Positions 25,328 to 34,743 of a DNA stretch of 64,000 nt are shown here, one piece after another. Origin of the DNA: Bacteroidia bacterium (GTDB taxonomy: Bacteria; Bacteroidota; Bacteroidia; B-17B0; Aurantibacillaceae). Made by a program: the position numbers and the translations under genes. The DNA is taken from positions 496,001 to 560,000 of the forward strand of contig JAEUTO010000005.1 in NCBI GenBank assembly GCA_016787785.1. Reading direction: 5' to 3'. Each line of letters starts with the position of its first letter. Position 1 is the stretch's first letter. The notes under the pieces are model-generated. The model was not told where the DNA came from. It saw only the letters and a list, made by a program, of their open reading frames with translations, and did not search any database.

Positions 25328-27355
25328 ATGACACAAACAAAAAAAATTCCAAACGAGCTTATTCATGAAAGCAGCCCTTACCTATTGCAACACGCATACA
25401 ATCCCGTTAACTGGTTGCCTTTTTCGGATGCAGCCTTTGAAAAAGCGAAGAAAGAGAATAAGCCTGTGCTTATAAGCATTGGCTACAGTGCTTGTCATTG
25501 GTGCCATGTAATGGAACACGAAAGTTTTGAAGATGCAGAAGTTGCGAAATTAATGAATGAACATTTCATCAATATTAAAGTAGATAGAGAAGAAAGAGCA
25601 GATGTGGATATGCTCTATATGCAAGCAGTACAGCTAATGACCGGCTCCGGCGGTTGGCCATTGAATTGTTTTACTTTACCCGATGGCAGACCTATTTACG
25701 GCGGCACTTATTTTAATAAAGGTAAATGGATGGATATTTTGAAAGGCCTATCGGGTTTATTTACTGAGAATAAAGAGAAGACACTGGAATACGCGGAAAA
25801 TTTGACCAACGGCATTAAACAGGCAGAATTATTAACGACACAAAAACAAAATGATCTTGCGGTAGATAGAAAATTACTGGAAGCAAGTATTAAAAAATGG
25901 AAATCCGGTTTAGACAATACACAGGGCGGACCAAACCGGGCACCGAAGTTCCCATTGCCTTCTAACTATCAATTTTTATTACGTTACGCTGTTTTAAGTA
26001 AAGATGCAGAATTATTAAAGCACGTTAACCTAACGTTGACAAAAATGGCTTACGGTGGCATCTACGATCAGCTGCACGGCGGCTTTGCGAGATACAGCAC
26101 AGATATGCTCTGGAAAGTACCACACTTTGAAAAAATGTTGTACGATAATTCGCAACTGGTTTCATTATACTGCGAAGCATTTACACTCACAAAAAATAAA
26201 TTGTATAAAGAAATTGCCGAAGATACATTAGCTTTTGTAAAACAATATTGGTACGCAGAAGAAGGTTGTTTTTATTCTGCTTTTGATGCCGACAGCGATG
26301 GGGAAGAAGGAAAATATTATGTGTGGAACCAATTAGATCTGAAAGATCTTTTAGGAGAACATTATGACGTGTTTGCCATGTATTATGAAATAAACGATAC
26401 AGGTTATTGGGAACACGGCAATTATATTTTAATGCGCGCAGAAAATTTACATGAAGTACTTACCAAGTTTAATTTAACACAGGAACAGCTTAATGAAAAA
26501 ATAAACGCCTGTAAAGAGATCTTAAAACAGGAATCGAAAAGCCGCATCATGCCTGGGTTGGATGATAAATCAATCACCTCCTGGAATGCATTGATGTGCA
26601 CAGCTTATGCAAAAGCCTATTTAAGTTTTGGAAAAAATGAGTACAAAGAAATTTGTTTATCATCTATTAATTTTATTTTAAATAAATTATCCAACGCCGA
26701 CGGTTCGCTATTACGTACCTATAAAAATGGAAGAGCAAAAATTGACGCCTTCTTAGACGATTACGCATTTACTATTGAAGCACTGCAACAGGTTTATTTA
26801 ATTACGCAGGATGAAGATTATTTAAGCAAAGCAAAAAGTTTAACCGACCTCGCGTTAAAACAATTTGCAAATCCAAAAAGCGAATTATTATTCTACACAA
26901 ACAACGCTTCTTCGCAATTAGTGGCGCGTACTTCCGAGATCTCCGACAACGTTATTCCGGCTTCTAATTCGCAAATGGCCCTTAATTTATTTTACCTGGG
27001 AAGCTATTTTGGTGCCCAAGAATGGACAAAAAAGGCAGAGAAGATGTTAAATTGCGTAGCTGTTGAACTAAAGGAATATGGCCCGGGATACAGTAACTGG
27101 GGCTGTTTGGCCCTGCATTTGGTCTTTCCTTTTAAAGAGATCGCCATTGTTGGTAAAAATGTTAATGAAAAGTTGGCGGCCCTTTACCAACAAGGCATAA
27201 CAAATGCGATTTTAGCAGTAAGCGCCACCGACTCGGCCCTTCCGTTGACAAGCGACAGGTTTAACCCGCAAAAAACAATGATATACGTTTGCGAAAACCA
27301 GGCTTGTAAACAACCGGTAGAGTCTGTTGAAGAGGCGCTTTTGCAACTTGAATAA
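25328..27355 (+). CDS. Thioredoxin-fold/SSP411 family protein (DUF255, YyaL-like)
   Basis: A 675-aa protein from ATG 25328; an upstream in-frame TTG at 25295 lies within the terminator and is rejected. The N-terminal thioredoxin-like domain opens with [21 protein letters not shown]. It carries the redox motif CHWCHVM, then [15 protein letters not shown] and [14 protein letters not shown]. Residues about 180-675 form an alpha/alpha toroid like six-hairpin glycosidases ([27 protein letters not shown]). The family (human SPATA20, Bacillus YyaL) has no firmly known reaction. There is no signal peptide, so it is cytoplasmic. Its end overlaps the next gene's TTG start by 8 bp. Confidence 0.92.
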   Translation: MTQTKKIPNELIHESSPYLLQHAYNPVNWLPFSDAAFEKAKKENKPVLISIGYSACHWCHVMEHESFEDAEVAKLMNEHFINIKVDREERADVDMLYMQAVQLMTGSGGWPLNCFTLPDGRPIYGGTYFNKGKWMDILKGLSGLFTENKEKTLEYAENLTNGIKQAELLTTQKQNDLAVDRKLLEASIKKWKSGLDNTQGGPNRAPKFPLPSNYQFLLRYAVLSKDAELLKHVNLTLTKMAYGGIYDQLHGGFARYSTDMLWKVPHFEKMLYDNSQLVSLYCEAFTLTKNKLYKEIAEDTLAFVKQYWYAEEGCFYSAFDADSDGEEGKYYVWNQLDLKDLLGEHYDVFAMYYEINDTGYWEHGNYILMRAENLHEVLTKFNLTQEQLNEKINACKEILKQESKSRIMPGLDDKSITSWNALMCTAYAKAYLSFGKNEYKEICLSSINFILNKLSNADGSLLRTYKNGRAKIDAFLDDYAFTIEALQQVYLITQDEDYLSKAKSLTDLALKQFANPKSELLFYTNNASSQLVARTSEISDNVIPASNSQMALNLFYLGSYFGAQEWTKKAEKMLNCVAVELKEYGPGYSNWGCLALHLVFPFKEIAIVGKNVNEKLAALYQQGITNAILAVSATDSALPLTSDRFNPQKTMIYVCENQACKQPVESVEEALLQLE

Positions 27356-28352
27356 ATTTACACTGATACTTTTTTCTTTTGTTTTTTGTTTAACCGCAAG
27401 AACACAGGTTTTATTACCTTCAACCGAAACACCGTTTGAAACGCAACATAATTTTAACCCTGAAGTGATCAAAAAGAATAATATCAGGCGTATTACTTTT
27501 GATATTATTGATAAAAAGGATTTTCAAGTGGCTGTGGATAAAAGTTTGATCGAGTCATATGATTTTGATACGAATGGAAAGATCACGCGTTATTTTTTTA
27601 CTACGATCATTAAAACAATAGAAAAAGAAGTAAGCACTCCTCCGGTATATAGAAAGAGAAGAAAGATAAGTAATGGCGGCACGCGAGTAGAAAGCGTTTA
27701 TATTTACGATACGGTTAGCACCAACTATTTTTATTCGGGTAAAAATCTAATATTAAAACGATACAACGATGGTTTTAATTATTACGAAAGCCGTTATTAC
27801 CGCTACGATGCGCAAGGTAATTTAACCAAAGAGCTAAGATTTAAAGAAACCAACAATAGCAAAGACAGATCGATGTTTGTTTTAGGCAACCAGGTGCTAT
27901 TAAGCGAAGACAGTTTTCAATATCAAAAATATTCTTCAGGGCAAACAAAATGTACGTATTTAAATAACGAGAACCGTTCGTATAAAGAAGTTGTTACTAA
28001 CTATGATAGTTTAGGAAGAAAAAAAGAGATCATCGAGAATTATACCGCCGCCTCCTGGATCATGCAGGAACACAAATTTGAATACAAGAACAATCATTTA
28101 TCGGAAGCTCGTTTTAAAGGTAACGCGCATAATAATGTGGACCTGAAGATCACTTACGAGTACGACAATAAAGACGAGTTATACACCGAAAAACATTTTA
28201 AGAACGAAACCCTTATCAAAGAAGTAAGTTATGTATCCGATTCCAGCAATGGTTTACTAAATTCCTTCATCATCCGCGACCCCAACAATAAAACCATGCG
28301 CATCGTAAAATTAAAGTACGATTTTGGTTCTGTGAGCAAAAGGGGAGAGTAG
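27348..28352 (+). CDS. Exported protein with degenerate YD-type repeats
   Basis: From TTG 27348 this is 334 aa and starts directly with a signal peptide ([15 protein letters not shown], cleavage near TARTQ). An earlier TTG at 27327 adds a Cys/Arg-rich extension and is less likely. The mature part contains several loosely repeated strand pairs of the YD/RHS kind: [50 protein letters not shown] and [14 protein letters not shown]. No toxin, protease or T9SS domain is present. It could be a small beta-structured periplasmic or lipid-free surface protein. It overlaps the DUF255 gene by 8 bp. No specific function can be assigned. Confidence 0.62.
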   Translation: MNKFTLILFSFVFCLTARTQVLLPSTETPFETQHNFNPEVIKKNNIRRITFDIIDKKDFQVAVDKSLIESYDFDTNGKITRYFFTTIIKTIEKEVSTPPVYRKRRKISNGGTRVESVYIYDTVSTNYFYSGKNLILKRYNDGFNYYESRYYRYDAQGNLTKELRFKETNNSKDRSMFVLGNQVLLSEDSFQYQKYSSGQTKCTYLNNENRSYKEVVTNYDSLGRKKEIIENYTAASWIMQEHKFEYKNNHLSEARFKGNAHNNVDLKITYEYDNKDELYTEKHFKNETLIKEVSYVSDSSNGLLNSFIIRDPNNKTMRIVKLKYDFGSVSKRGE

Positions 28353-28462
28353 GAAGGTTGCCAAAAGCCATTTTTATTAGTTAAGTTTTTTTCGATAAAG
28401 TTTCATTTAACTAGCATTTCTGTTTTATGTGCTATACGTTCTTTTACTGAATGGTAATCAAC

Positions 28463-28491
28463 AAAAAAGCCTGTTAAAACTTAACAGGCTC
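28463..28491. terminator. Terminator at the end of the slyD transcript
   Basis: A perfect 10-bp stem (AGCCTGTTAA 28468-28477 with TTAACAGGCT 28481-28490), with a 3-nt loop and an A tract on the left, reads as a T tract on the minus strand. The preceding 110 bases after 28352 hold no gene. Confidence 0.82.
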
Positions 28492-28500
28492 TTAATTTTC

Positions 28501-29016
28501 TTAATGATGATGATGTCCACCCGGTCCATGAATATGGCCATGGTCAAGTTCTTCTTGCGTAGCTTCTCTTACATCTAATACTTCGCCAATAAAATGCAGG
28601 TCGTGCCCGGCTAAAGGGTGATTAAAATCCATTTCTACATGGGCATCGGTTATTTCTAAAACTTTACCAATTAACTGGTTGCCTTCTGCATCATTCATTT
28701 CAACATCTTCACCCACTTTAATGCGCGCATCATCAAATTTACCTTCCACTTCAAAAGCGGCTTTGTCAATTTTTACCACGTAATCTTTTTCAAATACACC
28801 GTAACCGTTCTCTGCTTTTATTTTAAAATCAAATTTATCGCCTTTGCCTTTTCCCATTAGGTTAGATTCAAATTCGGGCAACACACCGCCAAATCCAAAT
28901 AAAAAAACAAATGGATGATCTGTTGATGTTTGTTCTATTAATTGTTCGGGTTGATTATTTTTACTCGAGGTTAAATAATAATTTACCGATACTGCTTTGT
29001 CTTCTGAAATATTCAT
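28501..29016 (-). CDS. slyD: SlyD-like FKBP-type peptidyl-prolyl isomerase
   Basis: A 171-aa cytoplasmic prolyl isomerase/chaperone. The FKBP half shows PFVFLFGFGGVLPEFESNLMG and KFDFKIKAENGYG. The insert-in-flap domain spans about 70-125 (NDAEGNQLIGKVLEI), and DFNHPLAGHDLHFIGEVLDVR closes the fold. The C-terminus is His-rich (DHGHIHGPGGHHHH), like the nickel-binding tail of SlyD. It is the last gene of the sixA-ppk1-ppx-cdaA-slyD run, 30 bp after cdaA, and is followed by a terminator. Confidence 0.92.
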   Translation of the reverse strand: MNISEDKAVSVNYYLTSSKNNQPEQLIEQTSTDHPFVFLFGFGGVLPEFESNLMGKGKGDKFDFKIKAENGYGVFEKDYVVKIDKAAFEVEGKFDDARIKVGEDVEMNDAEGNQLIGKVLEITDAHVEMDFNHPLAGHDLHFIGEVLDVREATQEELDHGHIHGPGGHHHH

Positions 29017-29046
29017 AATTAATAATTTTTTTGAAATTACTATTTT

Positions 29047-29856
29047 TTAGTTTAATTGTTTAAGGTTTTTTTCCAACAGGAATGTTAACGTTTGTTTATT
29101 AATATTTGGCGTTATTTCGCTATGCATTGTAAACGAAACAGCCCCGGTTTGCTCAGATACCGATATGGCCAGGGCATCGGTATTTTCTGTGATACCAACG
29201 GCTGCACGGTGGCGCATGCCGTAATTGGCCGGAAAATTCTCTTTTTCTGTTACCGGTAAAACGCATCTTGCGGCAATTATCCTGTTGTTCTGTATAATTA
29301 CAGCACCATCATGCAGTGGTGAATTCTTAAAAAAGATATTTTCCAGCATGCGGCTGGTTAACCCAGCGTCTAAGTGGTCTCCTGTATTAATAAAAAACTT
29401 AAGATCCGATTTGCGCGCAATAATTATTAAGGCTCCGGTTTTGGTTTCGCTCATATTAAAACAGGCATCCACAACGGCTTCAATATTTAAATAAATTTCT
29501 TTGTCGCTGTTATTTGCAAAGCTGCGTTTAAAAATATTCTTCCAGTTCTTGTTGCGCAAAAATTCGTTAGAGCCAATGTATAATAAGAATTTTCGTATCT
29601 CTTGTTGGAAAACGATCATTACCGCTATAACACCCACGTTCACAAACTTACCAATAATAGAAGAGAGTAAGCGCAGATCAAAAGCTTTAATAATAATGTA
29701 AGCGAAATAAATAAAAGCAAGACCAATAAAGATATTTACGGCCGATGTGCCTTTAACCAAATTGTATGCCAGATAAAGTATAACGGCCACCAATAAAATA
29801 TCCACAGCATCGGTAATGCCAAAAGAAAGAAAACATATAAAGTTTTGAACGGACAA
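29047..29856 (-). CDS. cdaA: Diadenylate cyclase CdaA
   Basis: A 269-aa membrane-bound enzyme making c-di-AMP from two ATP. Three N-terminal helices span about residues 15-80, followed by a DAC domain with both catalytic signatures, Asp183-Gly-Ala (LHDGAVII) and Arg215-His-Arg (GMRHRAAVGI). Translation begins at TTG, 5 bp after the ppx stop. In many bacteria cdaA lies with ybbR and glmM, and in Bacteroidota often near folP; here it follows ppk1 and ppx instead. c-di-AMP controls K+ and turgor homeostasis in other phyla; the link to polyphosphate is inference from position. Confidence 0.95.
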   Translation of the reverse strand: MSVQNFICFLSFGITDAVDILLVAVILYLAYNLVKGTSAVNIFIGLAFIYFAYIIIKAFDLRLLSSIIGKFVNVGVIAVMIVFQQEIRKFLLYIGSNEFLRNKNWKNIFKRSFANNSDKEIYLNIEAVVDACFNMSETKTGALIIIARKSDLKFFINTGDHLDAGLTSRMLENIFFKNSPLHDGAVIIQNNRIIAARCVLPVTEKENFPANYGMRHRAAVGITENTDALAISVSEQTGAVSFTMHSEITPNINKQTLTFLLEKNLKQLN

Positions 29857-29861
29857 ATTAT

Positions 29862-30749
29862 CTACTTACTTTTTTTAATGTGATTTTCGTACATTTCATG
29901 CACCAGGCCATCCGATAGGCCAATTTGCGGAACATATACTTTTTCAATGTCCGCGTTCTTCATAATGGTTAAAAATATTTTAGCGGCCGGTACAATTACG
30001 TCGGCGCGATCGGGCTTTAAATCAAGACGCTCAATTCTTTCCTGGTAAGTATAAGAGCAAAGCATATCGTAAAGGCCTTTTAAACGGTCGTAGCTTAAAT
30101 GTTTGGTCTCTTTTTTACCACTCATTTTAAAGATCTTATTGATGTTACCACCCGAGCCAATAGCACTTAATGGATGAATACCAACGGTGTTGCGCTTTAA
30201 CCACACTTTCATTTCTTCAAATTCGTTCTTGTCAACTTTATCCAATAACATCCTTACAGTACCAATGTTGAACGATTTGGCCGCTACAACTTTGTTATTA
30301 AAATAAAGTGTGAGCTCCGTACTTCCGCCACCAACATCAATATATAAATAAGCAAAGCGTGGATTTAATAATTCTTCAATATGGTTGGAGAAAACAAGCG
30401 AGGCTTCGTTCTTACCATCAATGATCTCTACATTCAATCCGGTTTCTGATTTGATGCGCGAAATAATTTGAGCACCGTTGGAGGCATCACGCATAGCACT
30501 TGTTGCTACAGCTCTATAAGCTTCTACACCATATGCTTTAATTAATTCGGAGTAACCTCTTAAGGCTGTAATTAATTTTTCAGATTTTTGTTCTGATATT
30601 TTTCCGATCGTAAAAACATCTTCTCCCAGCCTTATTGGCATCCTGAATAGTTCTTCTTTACTAAAATGGGGCTTACCGTCCATTACATAAACCCGACAAA
30701 ATAAGAGGCGCATGGCATTACTTCCAATATCAATGGCTGCGAAGATCAT
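29862..30749 (-). CDS. Exopolyphosphatase/guanosine pentaphosphate phosphatase family protein
   Basis: A 295-aa ASKHA-fold phosphatase of the Ppx/GppA family. Motifs are FAAIDIGSNAMRLLFC (phosphate loop), AVATSAMRDASNG, YIDVGGGSTELTLY and SAIGSGGNINKIFKM. It is the short form without the C-terminal HD-like domain of E. coli Ppx (about 513 aa), as is common in Bacteroidota. It releases Pi from polyphosphate or converts pppGpp to ppGpp. It overlaps ppk1 by one base (TGATG), so synthesis and breakdown of polyphosphate are cotranscribed. Which substrate dominates is not decidable here. Confidence 0.92.
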   Translation of the reverse strand: MIFAAIDIGSNAMRLLFCRVYVMDGKPHFSKEELFRMPIRLGEDVFTIGKISEQKSEKLITALRGYSELIKAYGVEAYRAVATSAMRDASNGAQIISRIKSETGLNVEIIDGKNEASLVFSNHIEELLNPRFAYLYIDVGGGSTELTLYFNNKVVAAKSFNIGTVRMLLDKVDKNEFEEMKVWLKRNTVGIHPLSAIGSGGNINKIFKMSGKKETKHLSYDRLKGLYDMLCSYTYQERIERLDLKPDRADVIVPAAKIFLTIMKNADIEKVYVPQIGLSDGLVHEMYENHIKKSK

Positions 30750-32857
30750 CAGTTATAAATTATTTTTTTTGTTTTACTAATATTCAAAAATTTTTCGTTG
30801 TCGTTCTTTAAATAATTATAGACCTCGTCTTGCGCACGTACTTTTTTCTCGCCCGGTTTTGCTTTTTTATAAAAGTTTTCCTGTTTCTTATCAATGATCC
30901 GCACTTTTGTATTGCCGGATAATTGAATGCGTATGATCTCTTTTAATTGTGCGCGAATTCCTTCGTCAAAAATTGGTACTGCCACTTCACTCCTGCTGTC
31001 AAGATTACGGCTCATCCAATCGGCGGATGAAATAAATATTTTTTCTTTTCCGTTATCATGAAAAATAAACACGCGCGTATGCTCCAGGTATTTATCTACA
31101 ATGCTATATGCTTTAATGTTGTCGCTCCAGCCATCAAAATCGGTAACTAACGAACAAGCACCTCTAATTATTAGGGTTATCTGAACGCCTGCTTTACTTG
31201 CCTCGTAAAGTTTTTCAATCATCTCTTTATCTACCAGACTGTTCATTTTTAAAGTTATGGCTGCGGGTTTTTTACTTTTAGCGTTCTGAATTTCTTTTTG
31301 TATCAGATCTGTAAATACTTTACGCATATAAAATGGTGCCACCAACAATGTTTTAAAATTGAATACTTTAAAATTGTTCTCGTAAAAATCAAAGATCTTT
31401 GATAGATCATCTGCAATGAGTTTATTGCAGGTAAGTAAAGAAAAATCGGTATAAACGCGCGCAGTAGTTTCGTTAAAATTACCGGTGCCTATGTGGGCAT
31501 ATTTTACCTCTTTTCCTCCCTCACGGGTGGTTATTAAAAAAAGTTTAGAGTGCACTTTTAAACCTTGTACACCGTAAATTACTTTAGCCCCCTCTTCCTG
31601 TAATTTGTTGGCCCAGTAAATATTATTCTCTTCATCAAAGCGTGCTTGTAATTCAACTACTACGGTAACTTTTTTACCATTTTTTACGGCGTTAATTAAA
31701 GCGTTAGCAATTTTAGATGAGTCGGCAACACGGTATAACGTAATTTTTATGGTCTCAACAATTGGATCGATGGACGCTTCGCGCAATAACGTAATAATGT
31801 GGTTGTAGGTGTGGTAGGGATAATGCAACAATATATCATTACTTTTTATTGCTCTTAACGTAGAAAGCGGATTATTTATCAAATATTTGTGTTGCAGATA
31901 AGGCGGGCTGTTATAGGTCAACGATTTTTCACCGAGCTTCGGAAAACCAATAAAGTCTTTAAAATTATGGTAACGCCCACCTGGGATTGCATTGTCTTTT
32001 TTTGCCATCCCTAATTTTTTCATGATGTAACGCAACATGTCGTTTGGCATGGCGGCATCGTAAACAAAACGCACCGGCAATCCTTGTTTACGGGCCTTCA
32101 CGCTTTTAGAGATCTTTTCGATCATACTTTTGCTCACATCGTTATCCATGTCTAACTCAGCATCGCGTGTTAATTTAATGTTGTATGATTCAACTGTTCT
32201 AAAACCAAATACATCAAAGATCTGATCAGTATTAAAACGAATAGCATCATCAAGCAACATAATAAAATGTTTGTTGCCTTGTTTTGGCAGCACAACAAAA
32301 CGCGAAATAATTTTTGAAGGAATTTCGATGATCGCGTATTTATTTTTTTGTTTGTTAACGATCGATTCCAGTTTCAAATACAAATAACTGGCCTTATCTT
32401 TTAAGAAAGGAAAAGGCTTAGTATCGTCGATCATCACCGGGAATAAGGTGGAAACGATTTCATCGCGAAAATAATCCCTTACAAAGTTTGCCTGCGATGT
32501 GGTAAGCTGTTTTTCATTAATAATAAAAACATCGTTTATTGCTAACTCTTTTAAAATTTCCTGGTAAATATTTTCAAAACGAATTTGTTGTTCAATTACT
32601 TTACGTTGCAGGCGCGTTAATAATTCTTTTGGATCTTCATCATAAATAGCCAAAGCTTTTTTTCCAAGCTTGGCTAAACGGCGCACGGTTGCAACACGCA
32701 CGCGGTAAAACTCGTCGCGGTTATTACTAAAGATACCTAAGAACTTTAAGCGTTCAATTAGCGGTGTTGTTGGGTCGGCGGCTTCCTGCAATACTCTTTC
32801 GTTAAACGAAAGCCAGCTAATTTCGCGGTTAATGTATGGAACTTCTTTTTTCTTCAT
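30749..32857 (-). CDS. ppk1: Polyphosphate kinase 1
   Basis: A 702-aa enzyme, full length for PPK1. It reversibly polymerises the gamma-phosphate of ATP into polyphosphate. The N-terminal domain opens YINREISWLSFNERVLQEA with FLGIFSNNRDEFYRVRV. The autophosphorylated His is His436 in LKVHSKLFLI, matching E. coli His435, followed by HIGTGNFNETTARVYTD. The second PLD-like His region is near residue 590 (HTRVFIFHDNG). It is preceded by sixA (16 bp) and followed by ppx with a 1-bp overlap. Confidence 0.97.
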   Translation of the reverse strand: MKKKEVPYINREISWLSFNERVLQEAADPTTPLIERLKFLGIFSNNRDEFYRVRVATVRRLAKLGKKALAIYDEDPKELLTRLQRKVIEQQIRFENIYQEILKELAINDVFIINEKQLTTSQANFVRDYFRDEIVSTLFPVMIDDTKPFPFLKDKASYLYLKLESIVNKQKNKYAIIEIPSKIISRFVVLPKQGNKHFIMLLDDAIRFNTDQIFDVFGFRTVESYNIKLTRDAELDMDNDVSKSMIEKISKSVKARKQGLPVRFVYDAAMPNDMLRYIMKKLGMAKKDNAIPGGRYHNFKDFIGFPKLGEKSLTYNSPPYLQHKYLINNPLSTLRAIKSNDILLHYPYHTYNHIITLLREASIDPIVETIKITLYRVADSSKIANALINAVKNGKKVTVVVELQARFDEENNIYWANKLQEEGAKVIYGVQGLKVHSKLFLITTREGGKEVKYAHIGTGNFNETTARVYTDFSLLTCNKLIADDLSKIFDFYENNFKVFNFKTLLVAPFYMRKVFTDLIQKEIQNAKSKKPAAITLKMNSLVDKEMIEKLYEASKAGVQITLIIRGACSLVTDFDGWSDNIKAYSIVDKYLEHTRVFIFHDNGKEKIFISSADWMSRNLDSRSEVAVPIFDEGIRAQLKEIIRIQLSGNTKVRIIDKKQENFYKKAKPGEKKVRAQDEVYNYLKNDNEKFLNISKTKKIIYN

Positions 32858-32873
32858 CAGTTTTTATAGTACG

Positions 32874-33380
32874 TTAATTAGAATTTTTATAATCTTTAGG
32901 GAACTGGTGATAGCTTAATTTTGCGCTCTCTTCGCTAATATCTTTCCAGGATTTTGTATCAAATTTTAAACTTACAATGCCACAGGTTGGAATGTTCTCA
33001 AAAAAAACATCTTTGCTTAGATCATTACTAAGGTTGGTTATGCCCGGGTTATGACTAAAAAGCATTATTGTTTTTTTTGTATCGTCTTGCTTTTTTATAA
33101 TAGCTAATAATTTAGTGGCAGAACTTTCGTACATGTTTTTATCAAGAACAAAATTGCTCATATCAACATCTAAAGTTCTTGCAAAGATAAGTGCTGTGCT
33201 TAATGCCCGCGTTGCTGTACTGGAAAGAATGAGATCGGGAATGGTTTGATTTTTTAAATACCAATTGCTTAAAAGATAGGCGTCGCCATAACCTCGTTCG
33301 TTCAAATGCCTGTCAATATCCTTCAAATATTCGTTCCCCCAATCGCTTTTAGCATGTCTTATTAAAATCAATTCTTTCAT
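32874..33380 (-). CDS. sixA: SixA-type histidine phosphatase
   Basis: A 168-aa member of the histidine phosphatase (phosphoglycerate mutase-like) superfamily. The catalytic motif is LIRHAKSDW (Arg8-His9), with a second Arg in SSTATRALSTALIFA and a second His in LFSHNPGITNL. E. coli SixA acts on phosphohistidine of signalling or PTS proteins, but the family is broad and the target here is unknown. It is the first gene of the polyphosphate/c-di-AMP operon. Dephosphorylation of a small phosphorylated ligand or protein linked to that pathway is a reasonable guess only. Confidence 0.86.
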   Translation of the reverse strand: MKELILIRHAKSDWGNEYLKDIDRHLNERGYGDAYLLSNWYLKNQTIPDLILSSTATRALSTALIFARTLDVDMSNFVLDKNMYESSATKLLAIIKKQDDTKKTIMLFSHNPGITNLSNDLSKDVFFENIPTCGIVSLKFDTKSWKDISEESAKLSYHQFPKDYKNSN

Positions 33381-33455
33381 GTTATTAATGTTTTAATAAA
33401 AACAAACAAATTAAAAAAACATAAAGCGTAAATTTACATAAAACCATACATTGTT

Positions 33456-34676
33456 ATGAGCAACAATTCAACAATTACTTGCCCCAATTGCAAACATGAG
33501 TTCCCGATAGAGAATGCTCTATCGCAAAAGATAGAGGATGATATCAGGGGCAAGTATTTAAAAAAATACAACGAAGAGAAGCAAAAGTTTGAGGCCGAGA
33601 AAGCCCAACTGGCAAAAGAAGCAGAGCTAATTAAAACGCAAGGCGAGAACCAGGAGAAAATTCTGGCAGATAAACTACGCCTGGCCAAAAGTCAGCTAGA
33701 GCAGGAAGCTATTAAGAAAGCAGCCTCAGAAATGGCTATGCAGATGGAAATGCTTAACAAAGAATTAACCGAGAAGTCGGAAAAATTAAAGATGAGCCAG
33801 GTAAAAGAACTGGAATTAATGCAAAAAGAAAAGCAGATCAAAGAACGGGAAGAAACTTTAAAATTGGATCTTGAAAAACAAATGGCCGTTCGCCAAAAAG
33901 AGATAGAGGACAGGGTTAAGAAAATGGAAAGCGAGCGCTCAGACCTTAAAATAAAAGAACTCGAAAAAAAATTAACCGATCAGGCCGAGCTGGTAGAGAC
34001 CATGCGCCGCAAGGCAGAGCAGGGCAGTATGCAGTTACAGGGCGAGGTGTTAGAATTGGCTTTGGAGGAATTGTTAAAAGCAACTTTTCCTTTTGATACG
34101 ATAGAAGAAGTGGCAAAAGGCATTAAGGGAGCCGATTGTGTGCAACATGTAAAAAATACCGTGGGCGATGTTTGCGGTAAGATCATCTACGAAAGTAAAC
34201 GTACCAAGGCATTTACTAACGAATGGATCGAGAAATTGAAAAAAGACATGCGCGCCCAGCAAGCTGATATTGCAGTGATAGTAACCGAAACACTACCAAA
34301 AGATATGGAGCATTTTGGTTTTAAAGACGGGGTATGGATCTGCCGTTTTAGTGATGTAAAGGCAGTTTCTTTCCTGCTTAGGGATGGTCTTTTAAAGATC
34401 AACTCGGCCATTGTAAGTCAGGAAAATAAAGGCGATAAAGTACAAATGCTTTATAATTACCTTACTTCCAATGAGTTCAGACAACACATCGAGGCAGTTG
34501 GCGAAGGCTTTTTGGCTTTACGCGAAGGAATTATTAAAGAAAAGATCCAAATGGAAAAGATCTGGAAAGAGCGTGAAAAACAGCTGGATAAAGTGTTGTT
34601 AAATACCAGCCAGTTTTACGGCTCAATCAAAGGTATAGCGGGCAGCGCGGTGGGCGACCTTAAAATGTTAGAGTAA
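33456..34676 (+). CDS. DUF2130 coiled-coil protein
   Basis: A 406-aa cytoplasmic protein. It begins with a half zinc-knuckle (TCPNCKHEFPIENAL, residues 8-22). A long charged coiled coil rich in Glu, Lys and Gln follows from about 25 to 190. The conserved C-terminal DUF2130 domain (about 195-370) includes QGEVLELALEELLKATFP, GADCVQHV, GKIIYESKRTKAFTNEWIEKL (split) and KDGVWICRF. The Glu and Lys pattern of the domain recalls restriction-endonuclease-like nucleases (YESK), but activity is not established. It is monocistronic. Confidence 0.88.
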   Translation: MSNNSTITCPNCKHEFPIENALSQKIEDDIRGKYLKKYNEEKQKFEAEKAQLAKEAELIKTQGENQEKILADKLRLAKSQLEQEAIKKAASEMAMQMEMLNKELTEKSEKLKMSQVKELELMQKEKQIKEREETLKLDLEKQMAVRQKEIEDRVKKMESERSDLKIKELEKKLTDQAELVETMRRKAEQGSMQLQGEVLELALEELLKATFPFDTIEEVAKGIKGADCVQHVKNTVGDVCGKIIYESKRTKAFTNEWIEKLKKDMRAQQADIAVIVTETLPKDMEHFGFKDGVWICRFSDVKAVSFLLRDGLLKINSAIVSQENKGDKVQMLYNYLTSNEFRQHIEAVGEGFLALREGIIKEKIQMEKIWKEREKQLDKVLLNTSQFYGSIKGIAGSAVGDLKMLE

Positions 34677-34743
34677 GTTAATTTATTAGCCGTTTTGCAC
34701 AATAAATTTGAACAAATTACGTATCTTTAATGTTCCTCATGCA

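Noticed and set aside
33456-34676. DUF2130 protein as a defence nuclease system
   Set aside because: The domain has a suggestive YESK motif but there are no accompanying restriction, toxin or helicase genes; it is a widespread single gene.
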